Positions 9,245 through 20,795 of a stretch of DNA of 64,000 bases are shown piece after piece. The notes beneath the pieces were generated by a model, which was given only the letters and a program-made list of their open reading frames with translations, had not been told where the DNA came from and did no database searches. Made by a program: the position numbers and the translations under genes. This DNA is from Daedaleopsis sinensis (taxonomy: Eukaryota > Basidiomycota > Agaricomycetes > Polyporales > Polyporaceae). Location: NCBI GenBank assembly GCA_033807695.1, contig CM066311.1, positions 248,001 to 312,000 on the forward strand. The letters run 5' to 3'. Within the stretch, counting starts at the first letter, position 1, and every line of letters begins with the position of its first letter.

Positions 9245-11481
9245 CAGATCCTCGAAGCCCGAAAACCCTCGACTCTGAGTCCATAACTCGGAGAGTCTCC
9301 ATGCGCGTAGGTCGGTAGCGTCAATTCGCGGTTCGAGTTAGGGCAAGTGACGGTAATTGACAATTGGCCATCCATAGAGTTGCTCGACCTCGCACGCATC
9401 ACCGTCATGAACGGCCTTCCTAGGAGGATCTGGTAAGGCGCTGCCTTCACAACATGCATCTGGAGGTAGACCACGATCCCGCCACCTAATTCCACAGGCA
9501 CGTTCTTTGCTAGACCGAGTGTCATGTCGACCGTCCCATTTGCGCTGATCATCCTCCTTCGCTTGGTAGGATCGTAGGGGATCTTCAACGCATAAGCGAT
9601 TTGGTCGTTTATACCGACGATCTGGGACCCATCGTCGAGTGTACACTCTGTCGGCGTGTCCGTTCGAGCTACCCAGGTGAACAGCGACCTCAGCTTCTCC
9701 GATTCCGAGGCTACGATGGTTGACTTCCGCCGACTGCTCGCAGGATAGCCTTGTCCCGGAGCTACATACGGTGCATTGTGCGACTTTGGCTCCTCGTCCT
9801 CGTCCTCGCTGCCTTCATAGTCCAGGTCTACGAATGCAAAGGATCCAAGCGTCGGCCTTCCAGTCCCTGAGGATGAACTTCCTGCTGTCTGGAGGTTGTC
9901 TTCCAGGAAGTCTTCGTCTTCAGCGACTTCGGTCACTAGTACCTTGTTCCGAGGCCGCTCGCCTTCCTGGTTGGTCACTTCCTGCAGTTGCTCGTCTCTG
10001 ACTTGCGTTCGCCTGAGAGCTGTGGCCTCATGCACTCGCTTCCTGAGTCCTGGAGAAATACTGAGTAGTTCGGCTGGTGACACTGTGATACTCTGGCTGT
10101 CTCCGAAGCTTCGGTTGAAGACTCTTTCTTCCGCGGTCGGGTCGATGATCGCTGCGGTCCTTCTGACCGGTGGTTCGTCCTTCTTCGGCAGTTCCTGGCC
10201 TCTGGGTACCACAGCCGGCGCATAGGGATGGAAGGTCTCTTCAGGCTCTTTTGCCCTCGTGTCCCAGGTAACGTGCTTCTCCTTCTCCTTTCCCTTCTCT
10301 CTCGTCGGCTGGTGAGGCGGCTGATCACGCTCGGGCGTCCCTGCCCGCGTGTCGTTCCTCCCTTTCTCCGAGTTGCGCGTAATACGTCGAGGCCGCGTCT
10401 CTAGCTCGACTCCATCAAAAACCTGCCGTCCCGAGCGAGTGTTCATGCGCTCTTTAACCATGTTTGCCTTGTGCATGAGGACTTCTAACTCCTCTTCCAA
10501 GGTACGCTCGTCTTCCTGCATCTCGAACTGATAGATGTTGCTCATGGTTCCTCGCGCTCGTTGGTTTGGGTTCTTTTCGTGCCAAGCATTGACTCTATCG
10601 CGCATACAGTTCCCTGGCAGACTACGAGGGATCACACCGCCTCCTGGTAGGATGATTTTGTCGTATACGTCCTTCCGGATGAGTCCCGCCGTCATGTCCT
10701 CTGCGACTTTCGGGCACGTCTTCAACCGACATCCCGGTAGGCCACAGTAGATGCATTCGTCGTTAGCGGGTGGATTACGTCCGTATAGGCCCCCTTGCTG
10801 CTGCTGGTACCTTCCCTGGGGAGGTTGTGGTGGTGGAGGGTATTGTTCCCCTTGTTGCGGCGGTTGCGTGGCTTGCATCCTCTGCTGGCTCACGAAGTCG
10901 CGCATGGTCGAACTCATCATGGAGATCATCTCCCGCTTGAAGGCCGATAGATCCGGCTCGGTTTTTACCGTAACCGTGGAGGCCATGGCTGGAGCCGGAG
11001 GATTGACTCGAGCGAGGTTACCGGACGTCGCAGTTGACCAACTTCCGATCCCGCCGAACGGGCCTCCGTCCGCCAGACAATAGGAAATTGCTTCATGCAC
11101 TTGCGCGACCGTGTAAGCTTCTTCTTTGTGTTTTGCAGGCACCTGGTGTGCTAACCGCGCGGATACCGCCATTGTGTACTGCATAGGAACTAGCCGTAGC
11201 AAGGCTGTCGACGCGTCGCGCTCCGTTAGCTCTGGCTCGGTCTTCGCATGCAAGTACCGGTAGATGGGATAGAATTTGCCGTAGAACTTCATGTAGGTTT
11301 CGAGGCTGGATATCCCCGTACGTACGGCTTCCCCGATGACTTCATTGTATTCTCGCAGTGTCCAGGTGTACTGGGCATCCGTCCCGAGGTAGAAGGATAG
11401 AACCTCCGTCTTGAATTCTTCATACGTCTTCTGGGTGTCCGAGAACGTCGGCAGGGACTTCCATCGCTTGGCGACTCCCGC
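9244..11481 (-). pseudogene. gag: Gag-protease of Ty3 copy 1, 3' part
   Basis: The part of gag downstream of the KDZ insertion. It holds the remaining capsid region, the CCCC zinc knuckle, a long charged linker and the C-terminal retropepsin-like domain (DDGS and ILLGRP motifs), as described for copy 2. The first in-frame ATG of this fragment is at 11292, so a truncated protein could in theory be made, but the N-terminal part lies 13.6 kb away at 25129-25806. The break falls just after an Ala-Gly-Val codon triplet, in a GCGGGAGTC target that is duplicated. Confidence 0.88.
11474..11480. repeat. Target-site duplication of the KDZ element, left copy
   Basis: ACTCCCG; the same bases lie at 25130-25136. 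The identical stretch can be drawn as 9 bases (GACTCCCGC, 11473-11481 and 25129-25137), so the duplication is 7 to 9 bases depending on where the element ends are placed. An 8-base duplication is usual for Zisupton/KDZ and hAT elements. Copy 2 of the retrotransposon has the sequence once (33912-33920), which confirms the empty site. Confidence 0.85.
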
Positions 11482-12084
11482 ACTAGGTGTTGTAGTCCTG
11501 ATGTATCATGTACAGGTACTTAACATAGGTGCTATTGCAAAGTGTACAGGCTGTGCCTCTGATGCATTACGAACCCCCGGGGCTATGGCGGGTGGGCCGG
11601 GTGCAGGGCTGTAGCGACCGCTCGGCACCGCGGCAGCCTGCCTAATGCGGCTGGTGCACCCAGTTGTGGCGGTTATATGGCCAAAAAAGCCAGCTGAGCG
11701 CCTCAGCTGCCCAATTTGGGCGGTTTTCAGCCACCCTGGCGTTTATGCGGCCTAAAACGGACGGAGCAGAGCCACCTGGCGCTTACAGCAGCCGGGGAGC
11801 TCGGGATCCGCTACCTGCGCGTCTATACGGCCTAAAACGGACGGAGCAGAGCCACCTGGCGCTTACAGCGGCCGGGGAGCTCGGGATCCGCTACCCGAGC
11901 GTCTATACGCCCTAAAATGGACGGAGCAGCGCTTACAGCGGTCGGGGAGCTCGGGCTCCGCTACCCGAGCGTCTATACGGCCTAAAATGGACGGAGCAGC
12001 GCTTACAGCGGTCGGGGAGCTCGGGCTCCGCTACCCGAGCGTCTATGCTGCCAAAGATGGTCCCCATACGAGTCGTCGGGCGCT
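11481..12084 (+). repeat. KDZ left terminal inverted repeat with four internal tandem units
   Basis: 604 bases matching the right end in inverted orientation. The outer 270 bases are followed by tandem units of 80, 80, 70 and 70 bases, each anchored by CCTAAAAYGGACGG-like sequence (anchors at 11751, 11831, 11911, 11981 and a diverged one at 12051). The 80-base form has an additional AGCCACCTGG. The right repeat has only one 80- and one 70-base unit; the difference of 150 bases exactly explains the unequal lengths. Such subterminal repeats are the usual binding sites of DNA transposases; here that is inference. Confidence 0.88.
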
Positions 12085-12691
12085 CCAGCTGAAAAAAAAA
12101 GCAGGTCTCTTGACGCTCTTGGGACTTAAGCATTCATTCCGGTGTACAGAGAACTGGGCAATACAGTGTGAATATATTTACCAGATACTCGTAGAGCACC
12201 AAGATTCACTGATAGTGATAGTACATGAGCAGATAGGTGATTGAAATCAATGGCATGTCATCCACACATGATTTTCGGGGACATCGTAGCCTATACACTC
12301 TCAGGAGCCATACCAGGATAGAATCATATAGTCATTACTGCATACATGACATATAGATATAGATCGGAAACATAGGGCATACTTCACGAGACAGACATTG
12401 AACGACCAGCCACGTGCACAGCGGCGGAGCAAATTGGATACAAAACAATGATATAATGACACAGACGACGGCGAACGGATGGAGGGACTGTGCACGGATG
12501 GAGGGACTGTGCACGGATGGGACAGACTGTGAGCGGGTGCGACTACTAGCTACTGTAATATCTAAACCCTAACTGTGTCGCACACGCTTGGACCTGCGTC
12601 GATGGCCGTCTTCATCGTCGCCAGGTGAAGGTCGTTTCCTGTGGTCACGTATGATATCAGCGATACAGGTTCTGAAACCCAACTGCACAAC
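12085..12691. other. KDZ internal spacer with short tandem repeats
   Basis: About 600 bases, relatively AT-rich, between the left repeat and the end of the 966-aa gene. A 19-base sequence (GGATGGAGGGACTGTGCAC) is repeated twice, and a third partial copy follows, at about 12477-12528. No gene is seen. It probably holds the 3' untranslated region of the gene at 12692-15855. Confidence 0.5.
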
Positions 12692-15600
12692 TTACGCAGG
12701 CGCAGGCGCAGGCGCAGGCGTAGAGAGCTTCTTGATAGATGCAGTCATCATGGATGCAAGCACCCATGATACATCCTTCACAGCGTTCGCCCAACTCCCT
12801 CGTGTTTCGTCGGTTGCGACGTCTGCCCACCATACAAGTGACAAGAGGACCATCAACATACCGTTTTTCCCTGGTTTCCGCAATACCTCCCAATCTCCTT
12901 CGCCTCCAATCACAGGCCGTCCATCATCGTCTCGCGAGCGCCATGTTGGCTGCAAACCACTCCACCACGCCCACCAGTCTTGACAGTATCGAGCTTCGTC
13001 CATGACCGATGGAGGCTTGTCCAGGATCCGGCGGGACCTGCGGACCCAATCGAAGACCTCTGGAGGTCTATGAGTAGACCCCAATCCAGCAGACTGTATC
13101 TCGTGATTAGCGAACATAGCGCGAGCGGAGAGCATGTACCACTCACACTGGTCACGAAATTGTATGTGCGTTCAAGAACCGTCCAACATTCCGCACCCCG
13201 CATGAACTCGACCCCCAAGCTCTTCGCCTCCATCCAGTCGAAAGCTTCCTGGAGCCATTTGGGCCAGCCTTCCTCGTTCAGCATGATGGTGGGGAGCGGA
13301 GAGGAAGATACCGAGCCCAGCACAGGGGACAACTGGGGGGAGGTCGACTGGGGCGCCGGAGCAGACGTTGCCGAAGCTCCAGGCTCAGCAGTGGAAGCGG
13401 AAGGATCTGATGCGAGAGGGGCGAGAGGTTCAGCGGCAGGTGCTGACGACGTGTGAGGGGGAGATGTTGTCGAAGACGAAAAATGAGCCGGAGCAGGGGA
13501 AGTTGAAGTGGCGGGCCTAGCACTCGATGAGGAAGGTGCGAGAGGAGATGCGGCAGCCCCTTGGACAACAGATTGAGGAGCGGCTTTTCCTCTAGGTCTC
13601 GGTCGCGGTTTCGCTCTTGGTGCGGGACTAGACGATGATGAAACCGGGGTTGAGGTGCCGGGAGCGATCGTGGTCGCCGTGTTGCTGGTTGAAATGGTAG
13701 CGGCGGCGGCGGTTGTTGTTGCAGGAGCAGATGGTGGCTGAGGGGCCGAAGACGACGATGATCCGGACGCTCCTGTCCGCGCTGGTTGTGCGGGTAGAGT
13801 CGAGAGGGAGGACGAGGCATCGGAAGGGGAATGGGGTACCAAACGGGAGGGCGCTGACTCCACGAGGTTGGAGGCTGGGTGATTAGCAGAAGTAGACGAC
13901 GAGGTCGAAGAGTTCTGTGCGAAAGTTGCGGAGGGCGCGGAGGAGGAGGGAGCGATAGCTGGCCGGGCAGGGCCTTCAGCAGCGGTAGATGAGCGCTGAA
14001 GGACAGATGCGGGGGGGAGCGACAGGTTTTTCTTTTCCAACAGCTTCAAGCAGGTGCTCGGAGCTATGGCCCTTCGCAAACTCGGCGTCAAGGGGGCAAA
14101 ATAATGGAGGAGGCCGCGCTTCTCCTGTTCATTAAAAACAGTGAATGCGCGGTGCACGTACTCGCACATCCCTAGAGACTCCAGAGACGGCACTTCTACG
14201 CCCTCGGGGACCACATCGTACAATGAGTCGTCGACCTCGACGCCTTCCTGCTCTGCGTCTGAGCGGTTGTTGGCTCCCCGAGACTCGGAGTGGTGCCTTT
14301 CGTCGTCCTCGTCGTCCTCGTCGTCCTCGCTCGACGATGACTCGGACGACTCGTCGTCTGATCCCGAGGTCGACGAGTCGTCCGAGTCGTACATCTTGTG
14401 CTTCTTCGAATTGCGGCGTGCAGGCCTCTTCTGCTTCTGACGCTCGGTCAAGCCCTTTCGTTTGGTCTTGCTGGACCCCGCGGCGCGAGTGCTTGGACGC
14501 TGCGGAGCGCGTGAGGCAGTCGTCGTGGGCGGGGGACAGGACGTCGTAGGAGGAGGGGCGGCGGTCGCTGCAGGGAGCGTAGTCTGCGGCTGCCCCGTCT
14601 GCGCAGCCTTGCGCTGGGCGTATTCTACACACGAGGGTCAGCAATTACACAATACGGTAGATGAAGAAGTGCATACCGTCGGTTCGCATGAGGTAGCGCG
14701 TAAACGATCCCATGACATCCGAGCGGAAGCTCTCCTTCTCGCTCAGATGCCATGGGACCGGAGTGGGGCCTGCCGTCTTCCCAGCGGTGATACTGATAAA
14801 CGTAGTGTCAGCTCGAACATCAGCTGAGTTAGAGGAACAATACGTACACCTTCAGTTGGAACTCGCGACCTCCCTCCTGGACAGGGACCCCGGCGAACAG
14901 GGTGAGATGGAACCCAGTTTGCCTTCGCAATCCTTCCAACAGCGGTTGCACGACGGCGGCCATGTTCTCTCGGCAACTAAGTATATGTCAGTACCATAGG
15001 ACCACACTCGAATCGTGCACAGTGGAGACGCACCTGGCCTGGACATCTGGCTCAGCCGGCTCCTCCGAGAGTTCGAGCTCAGCTTGAGCAGCCGCCAAAT
15101 CCGCGGCATGCATCTCCTCGGCCTCCGCCTCGAGCTTGGCTTGAAACTCCTCGGACTCGTTCTTCAGGAGCTCGCGGGCAAGCTTGGCGCGGAATGCGAG
15201 ACGATGCTTGTCGTCGAGACCCGCTGTAGGCCACCGCTCCGCGAACACTTGATCGACCTGCTCGGAGTTCTTCATCATGTAGAATTGCCACCCAGCGAGG
15301 CGTCGAGGGGGAGGGGCAGGCTGCGCCTTCTCGGCAAGTTGCTCCAAAAAGGCCTCCCAGGGGTTCTTCGAGCGCTGGTTCTTCTGGTAGCGAAGGTAGC
15401 GCATATGTGCGAGCAATCTCTGCAAGCCAGCGTCAGCGATGTCAATGTTAGAGCATAACGTCGAAACATACCTCTTCCGTGGTGCTAATAATCTCCCCCT
15501 TCTCCGCGAGACGTTCGTCCGTCATCTCCTCCTCCATCGGCTCCGTTGCTGTTGACAGTGAGGGCTCGATGTTGGGGGGACAGTACCACGGTGAAAGCTC

Positions 15601-15855
15601 CCAGTAGCCGGCGTAGAACTTCTTCCAAAAGGTGGTATGGGGAGCACGCTGCTTGCCACGAGGGAGCGCCATGAAGGCAGGAAGCAAACTTTGGCAGTAA
15701 GCTTCGCGCTCGCCGTGGAAGTTCCCGGGGTTGCCAGGCTTGCCGCCCTTCGGCTTCCGTTTGCGGTTATGGCGCTTGCGGGCAGCCTTGGAGGCCTTCT
15801 GGGTTGAAGGATTTTCGATCTGAACGAACTCGATGTCGAGGTTGGGAGCAGACAT
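12692..15855 (-). CDS. KDZ-linked hypothetical protein, 966 aa, six exons
   Basis: Minus-strand exons 15855-15472, 15419-15034, 14976-14848, 14792-14677, 14624-13147 and 13099-12692; all phases agree and introns are 47-57 bases. The N-terminus is basic (RKRHNRKRKPKG, a likely nuclear signal). Next comes a helical region (from RRLAGWQFYMMKNSEQ to about 60 residues on) that resembles an HMG box weakly. The middle is a very acidic Ser/Asp/Glu tract and about 250 residues of Ser/Ala/Pro/Thr-rich disorder. The C-terminal 130 residues are Trp-rich (RPPEVFDWVRR, WWAWWSGLQPTWR, DWEVLRKPGKNG) and end in a Pro-Ala repeat coded by a GCAGGC hexamer array. Proteins with this tail are, to my memory, common and multicopy in Agaricomycetes. 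The function is unknown; a DNA-binding helper of the transposon is a guess. Confidence 0.75.
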
Positions 15856-17073
15856 GATGAGAGTAGATGGAGAGCTGAAGCGCAGTGAATTTTTGCGGGG
15901 ATTTTATCGAGGGCATTAGACTATGAAGATATTAATGTCGATGAGCACCGTGACGGCTCGTACGTGACCATGCTGTGACTGTCGCAAAACATAGCCGAAC
16001 CCAGCCGAGCTGTTTAGTACTCGCCTGCAAGTTCAACTCTTGACCCACCTCATCTTGCGCCATCGTCCTTCACCGCCGCCGCTACGAGCCTCGAGACTAA
16101 CTAAGATCTCTCTGTAGGTCTGTAGGATACTCGCGACTTCGAGTCTGTCGAGGGCAGGCTATAGTACGCGCTACTGCCAGTGTGACCCGCCCGCTTCCCG
16201 ACCGTCGGCACAAAGCAAACAAATGCATCAAGTGTCTTGATCTCCCGCCACCAGCTCCATTACAGGTAAGCTCCGCAGACGTGACAGTGTGGAATGTGCA
16301 TGTTTTACTGATGGAGCACAGGTATCCAGCCAGCCGCATAGAGCGATCGGGTGGGGGCCGCACCCTGCAGGAGAGACGTTCTAGATAGTTGTATAGGCTG
16401 CCTTACCTCGAAACACTGGTATGTCGTCCCTCAGCATCTTCACCGTCAAAATATTCACATATCTCAGCTAGCGACTCGAGTTTGCACTTTCAACGTCGAA
16501 GCTTGGACCTGCCAAGATCAGCGGAGCAGCTCGCTGTCCGCTCGGACCCTACGCAATAATTAGACCCTCTCCCGCCCTCTCCCGCCCGTCTCCTGCCACC
16601 ATCCATCACCGACTGCAGCCCGTGGTGATTGCATCCGCACATTGACTCAGCGGACTGCCGTCCGGCCTCAAGCTTCAATTTACGACCAATAAGTCAATTA
16701 TGTCGTGCCGGACTACTCCTTCTGATTTGCCCTTCATATCGACTGCTTACTAAGTTTATTCGACTGCATGCTAGCACTTACAGAACTTCCGGGTTCACTG
16801 GTCTTATCGAAGGCTTACACGACGGCCCTTAATGTCAGTAGTACGCCTCCCCCTCCTCCTCCAAACTAGATCGCGTCGCACCGTGGAGACCGGGTCTAAC
16901 ATACCTACAGGTCAGGCCAGCAGATAGGTCCGAGGTACTACTAGTACTAGTAGCAATGTAGTAGGTGCACTGGCACCATCAAAGGCGGTCGAGGTCGCCA
17001 TATCTACTAGTGGCAGTCTACCATATATTTTACATATATTTTACCGAGTCTCGAAGGCGACGAGAGGGCCGTT
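15856..17073. other. KDZ intergenic region
   Basis: About 1.2 kb between two minus-strand genes. It must hold the promoter of the 966-aa gene (just right of 15855) and the end of the 205-aa gene. A short CTAGTAGTACTAGTAGTA-type inverted repeat lies near 16937-16954. No convincing coding sequence was found in either strand. Confidence 0.4.
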
Positions 17074-17917
17074 TTAATATGTACAAAGCTCCAGCCTGGC
17101 CTCGACTGCTGACATCTCGTACATTACTTTGTAAGCTATTCCTGAGAGTTCGCTCCATAGGTCTCCTAGACCTTCCGGGGACATGAGCTCTTTGAGCTCG
17201 GCATCGGTTAGTATCCTGCTGATGAGTAGCAGGATGTGGTCGCCCTTGCAAATCCAATCTTCCTTGACTGACACCCAGTCACGTCGCTCGGCCCTCGTTC
17301 CACTCAATGCCGCTCGCCATTCTTCGTCCAATTGCTCGGCGAAACCGTGGAGGTCATTTGTGAATCCCCACGCAAGCAGCTCCTTCTTCACTTCATCACG
17401 ACAGTACCCCCAATCCTCGTACGGAATCACTTTGGACAGGCGAGAGGGAGTCCGACTGTCCAGATATATAAGACACCGAGCACGTACCATTGGGGTCGCG
17501 AAATAAACAAGCGTACCTTTCAATAAGTGATGTACGCTCGGGCTTCTCCAATAAGTCGCCCATAAACGTCCTCCTGAAGCCTATCAGCCGGAGTAAATTT
17601 ATTAGTTGACGAACCTCACGTCTGCGCAGCGCGGAAGAATCACTAGCACTTACGACTGCTACGCGAGGGTCGTGAGGTAGTCGTGACCGGAGTATCCGCA
17701 CTATGCTCCGCACTAGAGGGGGTTCTGCACCGAATTCGCATCATGGCCCGCCCGCCGGAAATCAGGTCAGTACGAACGAGATGTGCGATGTCAAGCCGCT
17801 ATCATTCAGTACTCACCTAAGCTTCTTGCGCTGATAAAACCGCGCGTTGCGAGCCTTGCGCAGCAGCTTTTGACGGGTGTCTTTAGGAGCTTGAGAAGGC
17901 CCGGCGGGTAGCTTCAT
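17074..17917 (-). CDS. KDZ-linked hypothetical protein, 205 aa, four exons
   Basis: Minus-strand exons 17917-17817, 17724-17654, 17580-17517 and 17455-17074, total 618 bases including the stop. All three introns have GT-AG ends (donors GTGAGT, GTAAGT, GTACGC; branch CAACTAAT in the second), and phases 2, 1 and 2 agree. The N-terminus is strongly basic (RQKLLRKARNARFYQRKKLR). The C-terminal 125 residues form a mixed helical domain with conserved-looking acids and Trp (YEDWGYCRDEVKKELLAWGF, KEDWICKGDHILLL). No family is recognised. It lies between the 966-aa gene and the TET/JBP gene on the same strand, so it is probably cargo of the transposon. The consistent splicing is the main support. Confidence 0.6.
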
Positions 17918-18484
17918 CGTGGGGTTGAGAGACGTCTCGCCAGTCGAGTGGTGTCCTTCCAACATGACACATGCACTGCGGCAGGTGTTGAGAGGTCGAG
18001 AGAAGGGCGCACTGGCAGGGGGGATGGAGGGCGATGAGGAAATTAGCGTTGCACGGAGAGTTATCGAGGCGCCTGGAGAGCCCTAGCCGTGCAGGCGTCA
18101 GTGTCTTCAAAACCGTCTTAAACGGTCGGAGCGTCTTACTCGTGAATTCGAGGCTACAAGTGTTTTCGGGAAGTACAGGGCCCTCATGACCATATTAGCA
18201 ATGTCGAGATGTGATGTCTATGGTAGTGTACATGTTAAATAGTGACCAAGGGGGGTGCACGCAGATTAGCATGTTACGAACCTGTCAATGGGGGTGCAGT
18301 GCAGTGCTGCTTTAGCGTCACCTCTTACAGTCGTAGTACCCGGAGCACTGAAGCACTGCATACTCTTCGTCGTCTAGAAGTAACTGCTACACTGGAGAGA
18401 CGTGCGCATAACAGGGATCAAGAGCACGAATTCATCGTCGTAATGCAATTCAAGAATAGGTAGGTCAAGTAATACAAAGTCCGT
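17918..18484. other. KDZ intergenic region upstream of the 205-aa gene
   Basis: 567 bases between the 205-aa gene and the end of the TET/JBP gene. Expected to contain the promoter of the former and the 3' untranslated region of the latter. No gene or repeat is recognised. Confidence 0.4.
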
Positions 18485-20496
18485 CTACTTCATGCGCGCC
18501 TGTAGACCTCGGATCTGGAGCTCCGCCCAAGTGCTGAACATGCCGACACCTTCCTCCCACCGATCCTTCCCGGTCTGCTCCATCGTGTGGCCGGCTGCGA
18601 CGAAGGACTTCTGGGACTGAAAACCACAGTCCGCCCAGCGGAACAGCCCTCCGGCAGAGTACTGCAGGACGGCGTACCGACGCTCATGCTCGCTTGCGAG
18701 CGTCGCATTTGAGTGGCGGAGGATGGCGGACGGAATGATAATAGTAGAGCCCGGCGGAAACTCAATGACTAGTCCTAGATCCCACAGAATCAGGTGTCCT
18801 CCTAGCTTGTAGTCGTAGTCACCGATTGCCGTGATGGCGCAGAGGCCATACGACAGGTTGAGATGATCGGTGTGCACGAAGGAAATTGCCCGAGGCCCCA
18901 GGTTCAACGACATCGCTGCGAAGGCGTTGTCCGGGTAGTTGCGCTTGAGAGCGGGGTTGTGTTCGCATATGCGCCTGAGCGTGTCGGCGTAGTAGTGATG
19001 TATCTTGGGAAAGAAGACCTGCATGGAGGCTACCGCAGTCGTAATCAGCGAGCGGGTATGCTAGAAAGCGCGGGTGTGCATACTGTTTGCAAAGTTCGCC
19101 ACCCGTCGAACGGCCTTCAGCTGGAGCAGCATGCGCCAGAGCGCCTCGTTGTACGCCGACATTGCGAAGTTACCGACACACTTCGTTTGGCGCGTCCGTT
19201 AGCAAGCGTAGCGATAGAGCGGCCATGCGTACCTTCTGCCCCCCTCCATATGAGATCCCACAAGAAATGGTTTCAAAGTCTCCGCGCCTGTTGGCCTTGC
19301 GGGTCGTGCGGAACCGGTATGCCGCACCTATAATCCTGATGATAGCGGCGACATCCCTGTTGACAGCGGGCCACGATGGGTCGTTGGGATGGCCATCAAG
19401 GAGCCCTATAGCGCGCTGGTTCTTGTCAAGGAGCACGCGAGACAGCCTATAGAAGCATCAGCAGTAGTCAGCTTCACAGCATGAGGGCGAGAAGTAAAGC
19501 GCGCCTGCCTGCCATCCCACTCGATCAGGCGAAAGCCCGGCAGGCGAAGGACTTCATCGCGCGACATTGGCCGCCGGTCGGCCTCGGTCTGCTTAAGGAG
19601 GCGAGCCACATACGCGTTGGCGGTCACAGGTACGTCATCCATGTCGAGGCTCAGGTCGGTCTGAATCGGCTTTGCGCATGGAGGCGGCGCGTTCGATTCC
19701 TGTGCGTTGCGTGCGGCGGCAGCTTGAGTGTCGGCCTCGACGAGCAGAGCGATCGTTTTTTGAAGCTGTCGAAGGGCAGAGCCCTTCAACGACCTGCCTT
19801 CCGGATGGAGAAGGGCGACCTTGGCCTGGTCGGCCAAACGGCGCGCGCGGCGATGCTCCTTGGAACGTCGCTGCGCATGCTCCTTCTTCTTCGAAGCGGC
19901 AGGTGCGGCGATGGGGACCTTAGTGGCGGGTGGGGGGGTGGCGCTCGACCGGCTGTCTGCCCGGGCCGCGGCTGGCGGAGCGGAGGGGCTGGGGGCGCTC
20001 TCGAAGCCGGCGAATGGGCTGTCGAATATGACGGGCAGGGTGTGGGCATTGTCGAGTGGATCGCAGACCTCATGGTCGTCGGGATCCACGACGGGAGAGG
20101 TAGCACGAGGGGGTCGGGGCGAATCGAAGGGCTCGGGCGTACCGGCATCGGTCTCCATCAGGTCTAGGAGGCGCGCGGCTATGTCGAAGTCAAGGGCGGG
20201 GTGGATTGGGTCTCCGATATTCCTTGTCCACGGCGAGAACCCCATTCCGGAACGCGTCTGAGATACAAACCACGGCTGAGGGGTAATGAGCGAGTAAAGA
20301 AACGGGCAACGCACCTTGCGGAACGCGGACCTGCAGTACGGGGCAAGCAGCCCTCGAGACGCGGCTGTACTCGGCAATTAGCCGACAATCCTGATCGGGA
20401 GTGCTGCATTGCACTCGAAGCTATTGGTGATCCAAGGGCGGATCTCGCAGACAGCGTCGAGTGCAGTGAGATGGGAGGCGTACCTTTCGTCGCCAT
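18485..20496 (-). CDS. TET/JBP-type 2-oxoglutarate/Fe(II) dioxygenase
   Basis: Predicted 5-methylcytosine (or thymine) oxidase of the Tet-like 2OG-Fe(II) oxygenase family. The last three exons are clear: 19446-19233, 19180-19084 and 19029-18485. The last exon holds the double-stranded beta-helix: iron ligands H and D in HTDHLN (about 18874-18866), GGHLILWDLGLVIEFPPGS, and the distal His in ILRHSN (18715-18713). Arg residues follow in HERRYAV and GGLFRW and may bind 2-oxoglutarate. RRGDFETISCGISYGGGQ is typical of the KDZ-linked subfamily. A long N-terminal exon (about 20270-19509) is Pro/Ala/Ser-rich with a basic cluster (KKKEHAQRRSKEHRRARR). The junction 19509/19446 seems to need a GC-AG intron. 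The 5' end is not resolved; ATG at 20496 followed by a short intron is the best candidate. It is divergent from the transposase. Confidence 0.75.
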
Positions 20497-20795
20497 GGGC
20501 AGTCGGATGAGCAGTGAGGTGGCAGTAGTGAGGAGAGCGGAGGAAATGGGGCGAGAAGCTTCAGAAGTACGGGGCTGGTACTTATAACAGCGCTACTAGG
20601 TCGCGTTTAGTAACGTCTCGACGCGTACTGTCACGCTGACATAAGCCGGCATGTCACCAGCGCCACCTCCAGTTTTCGCCCGCTTGCAACCGCTCGCCCG
20701 CTCACCGACTCCTAGCCCGCCCTCCGCTTACCGCCCTGCCCGCCTAGTGCTTACCGACACGCTTAACCTCCTCAACTCCTTGACATCCGCGCACC
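20497..20795. promoter_or_regulatory. Bidirectional promoter region of TET/JBP and KDZ transposase genes
   Basis: 299 bases between the putative ATG of the dioxygenase (20496, minus) and the ATG of the transposase (20796, plus, in the favourable context CACCATGA). TTATAACAGCG near 20581 resembles a TATA element for the dioxygenase side. The head-to-head layout suggests coordinated expression; this is inference. Confidence 0.45.
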
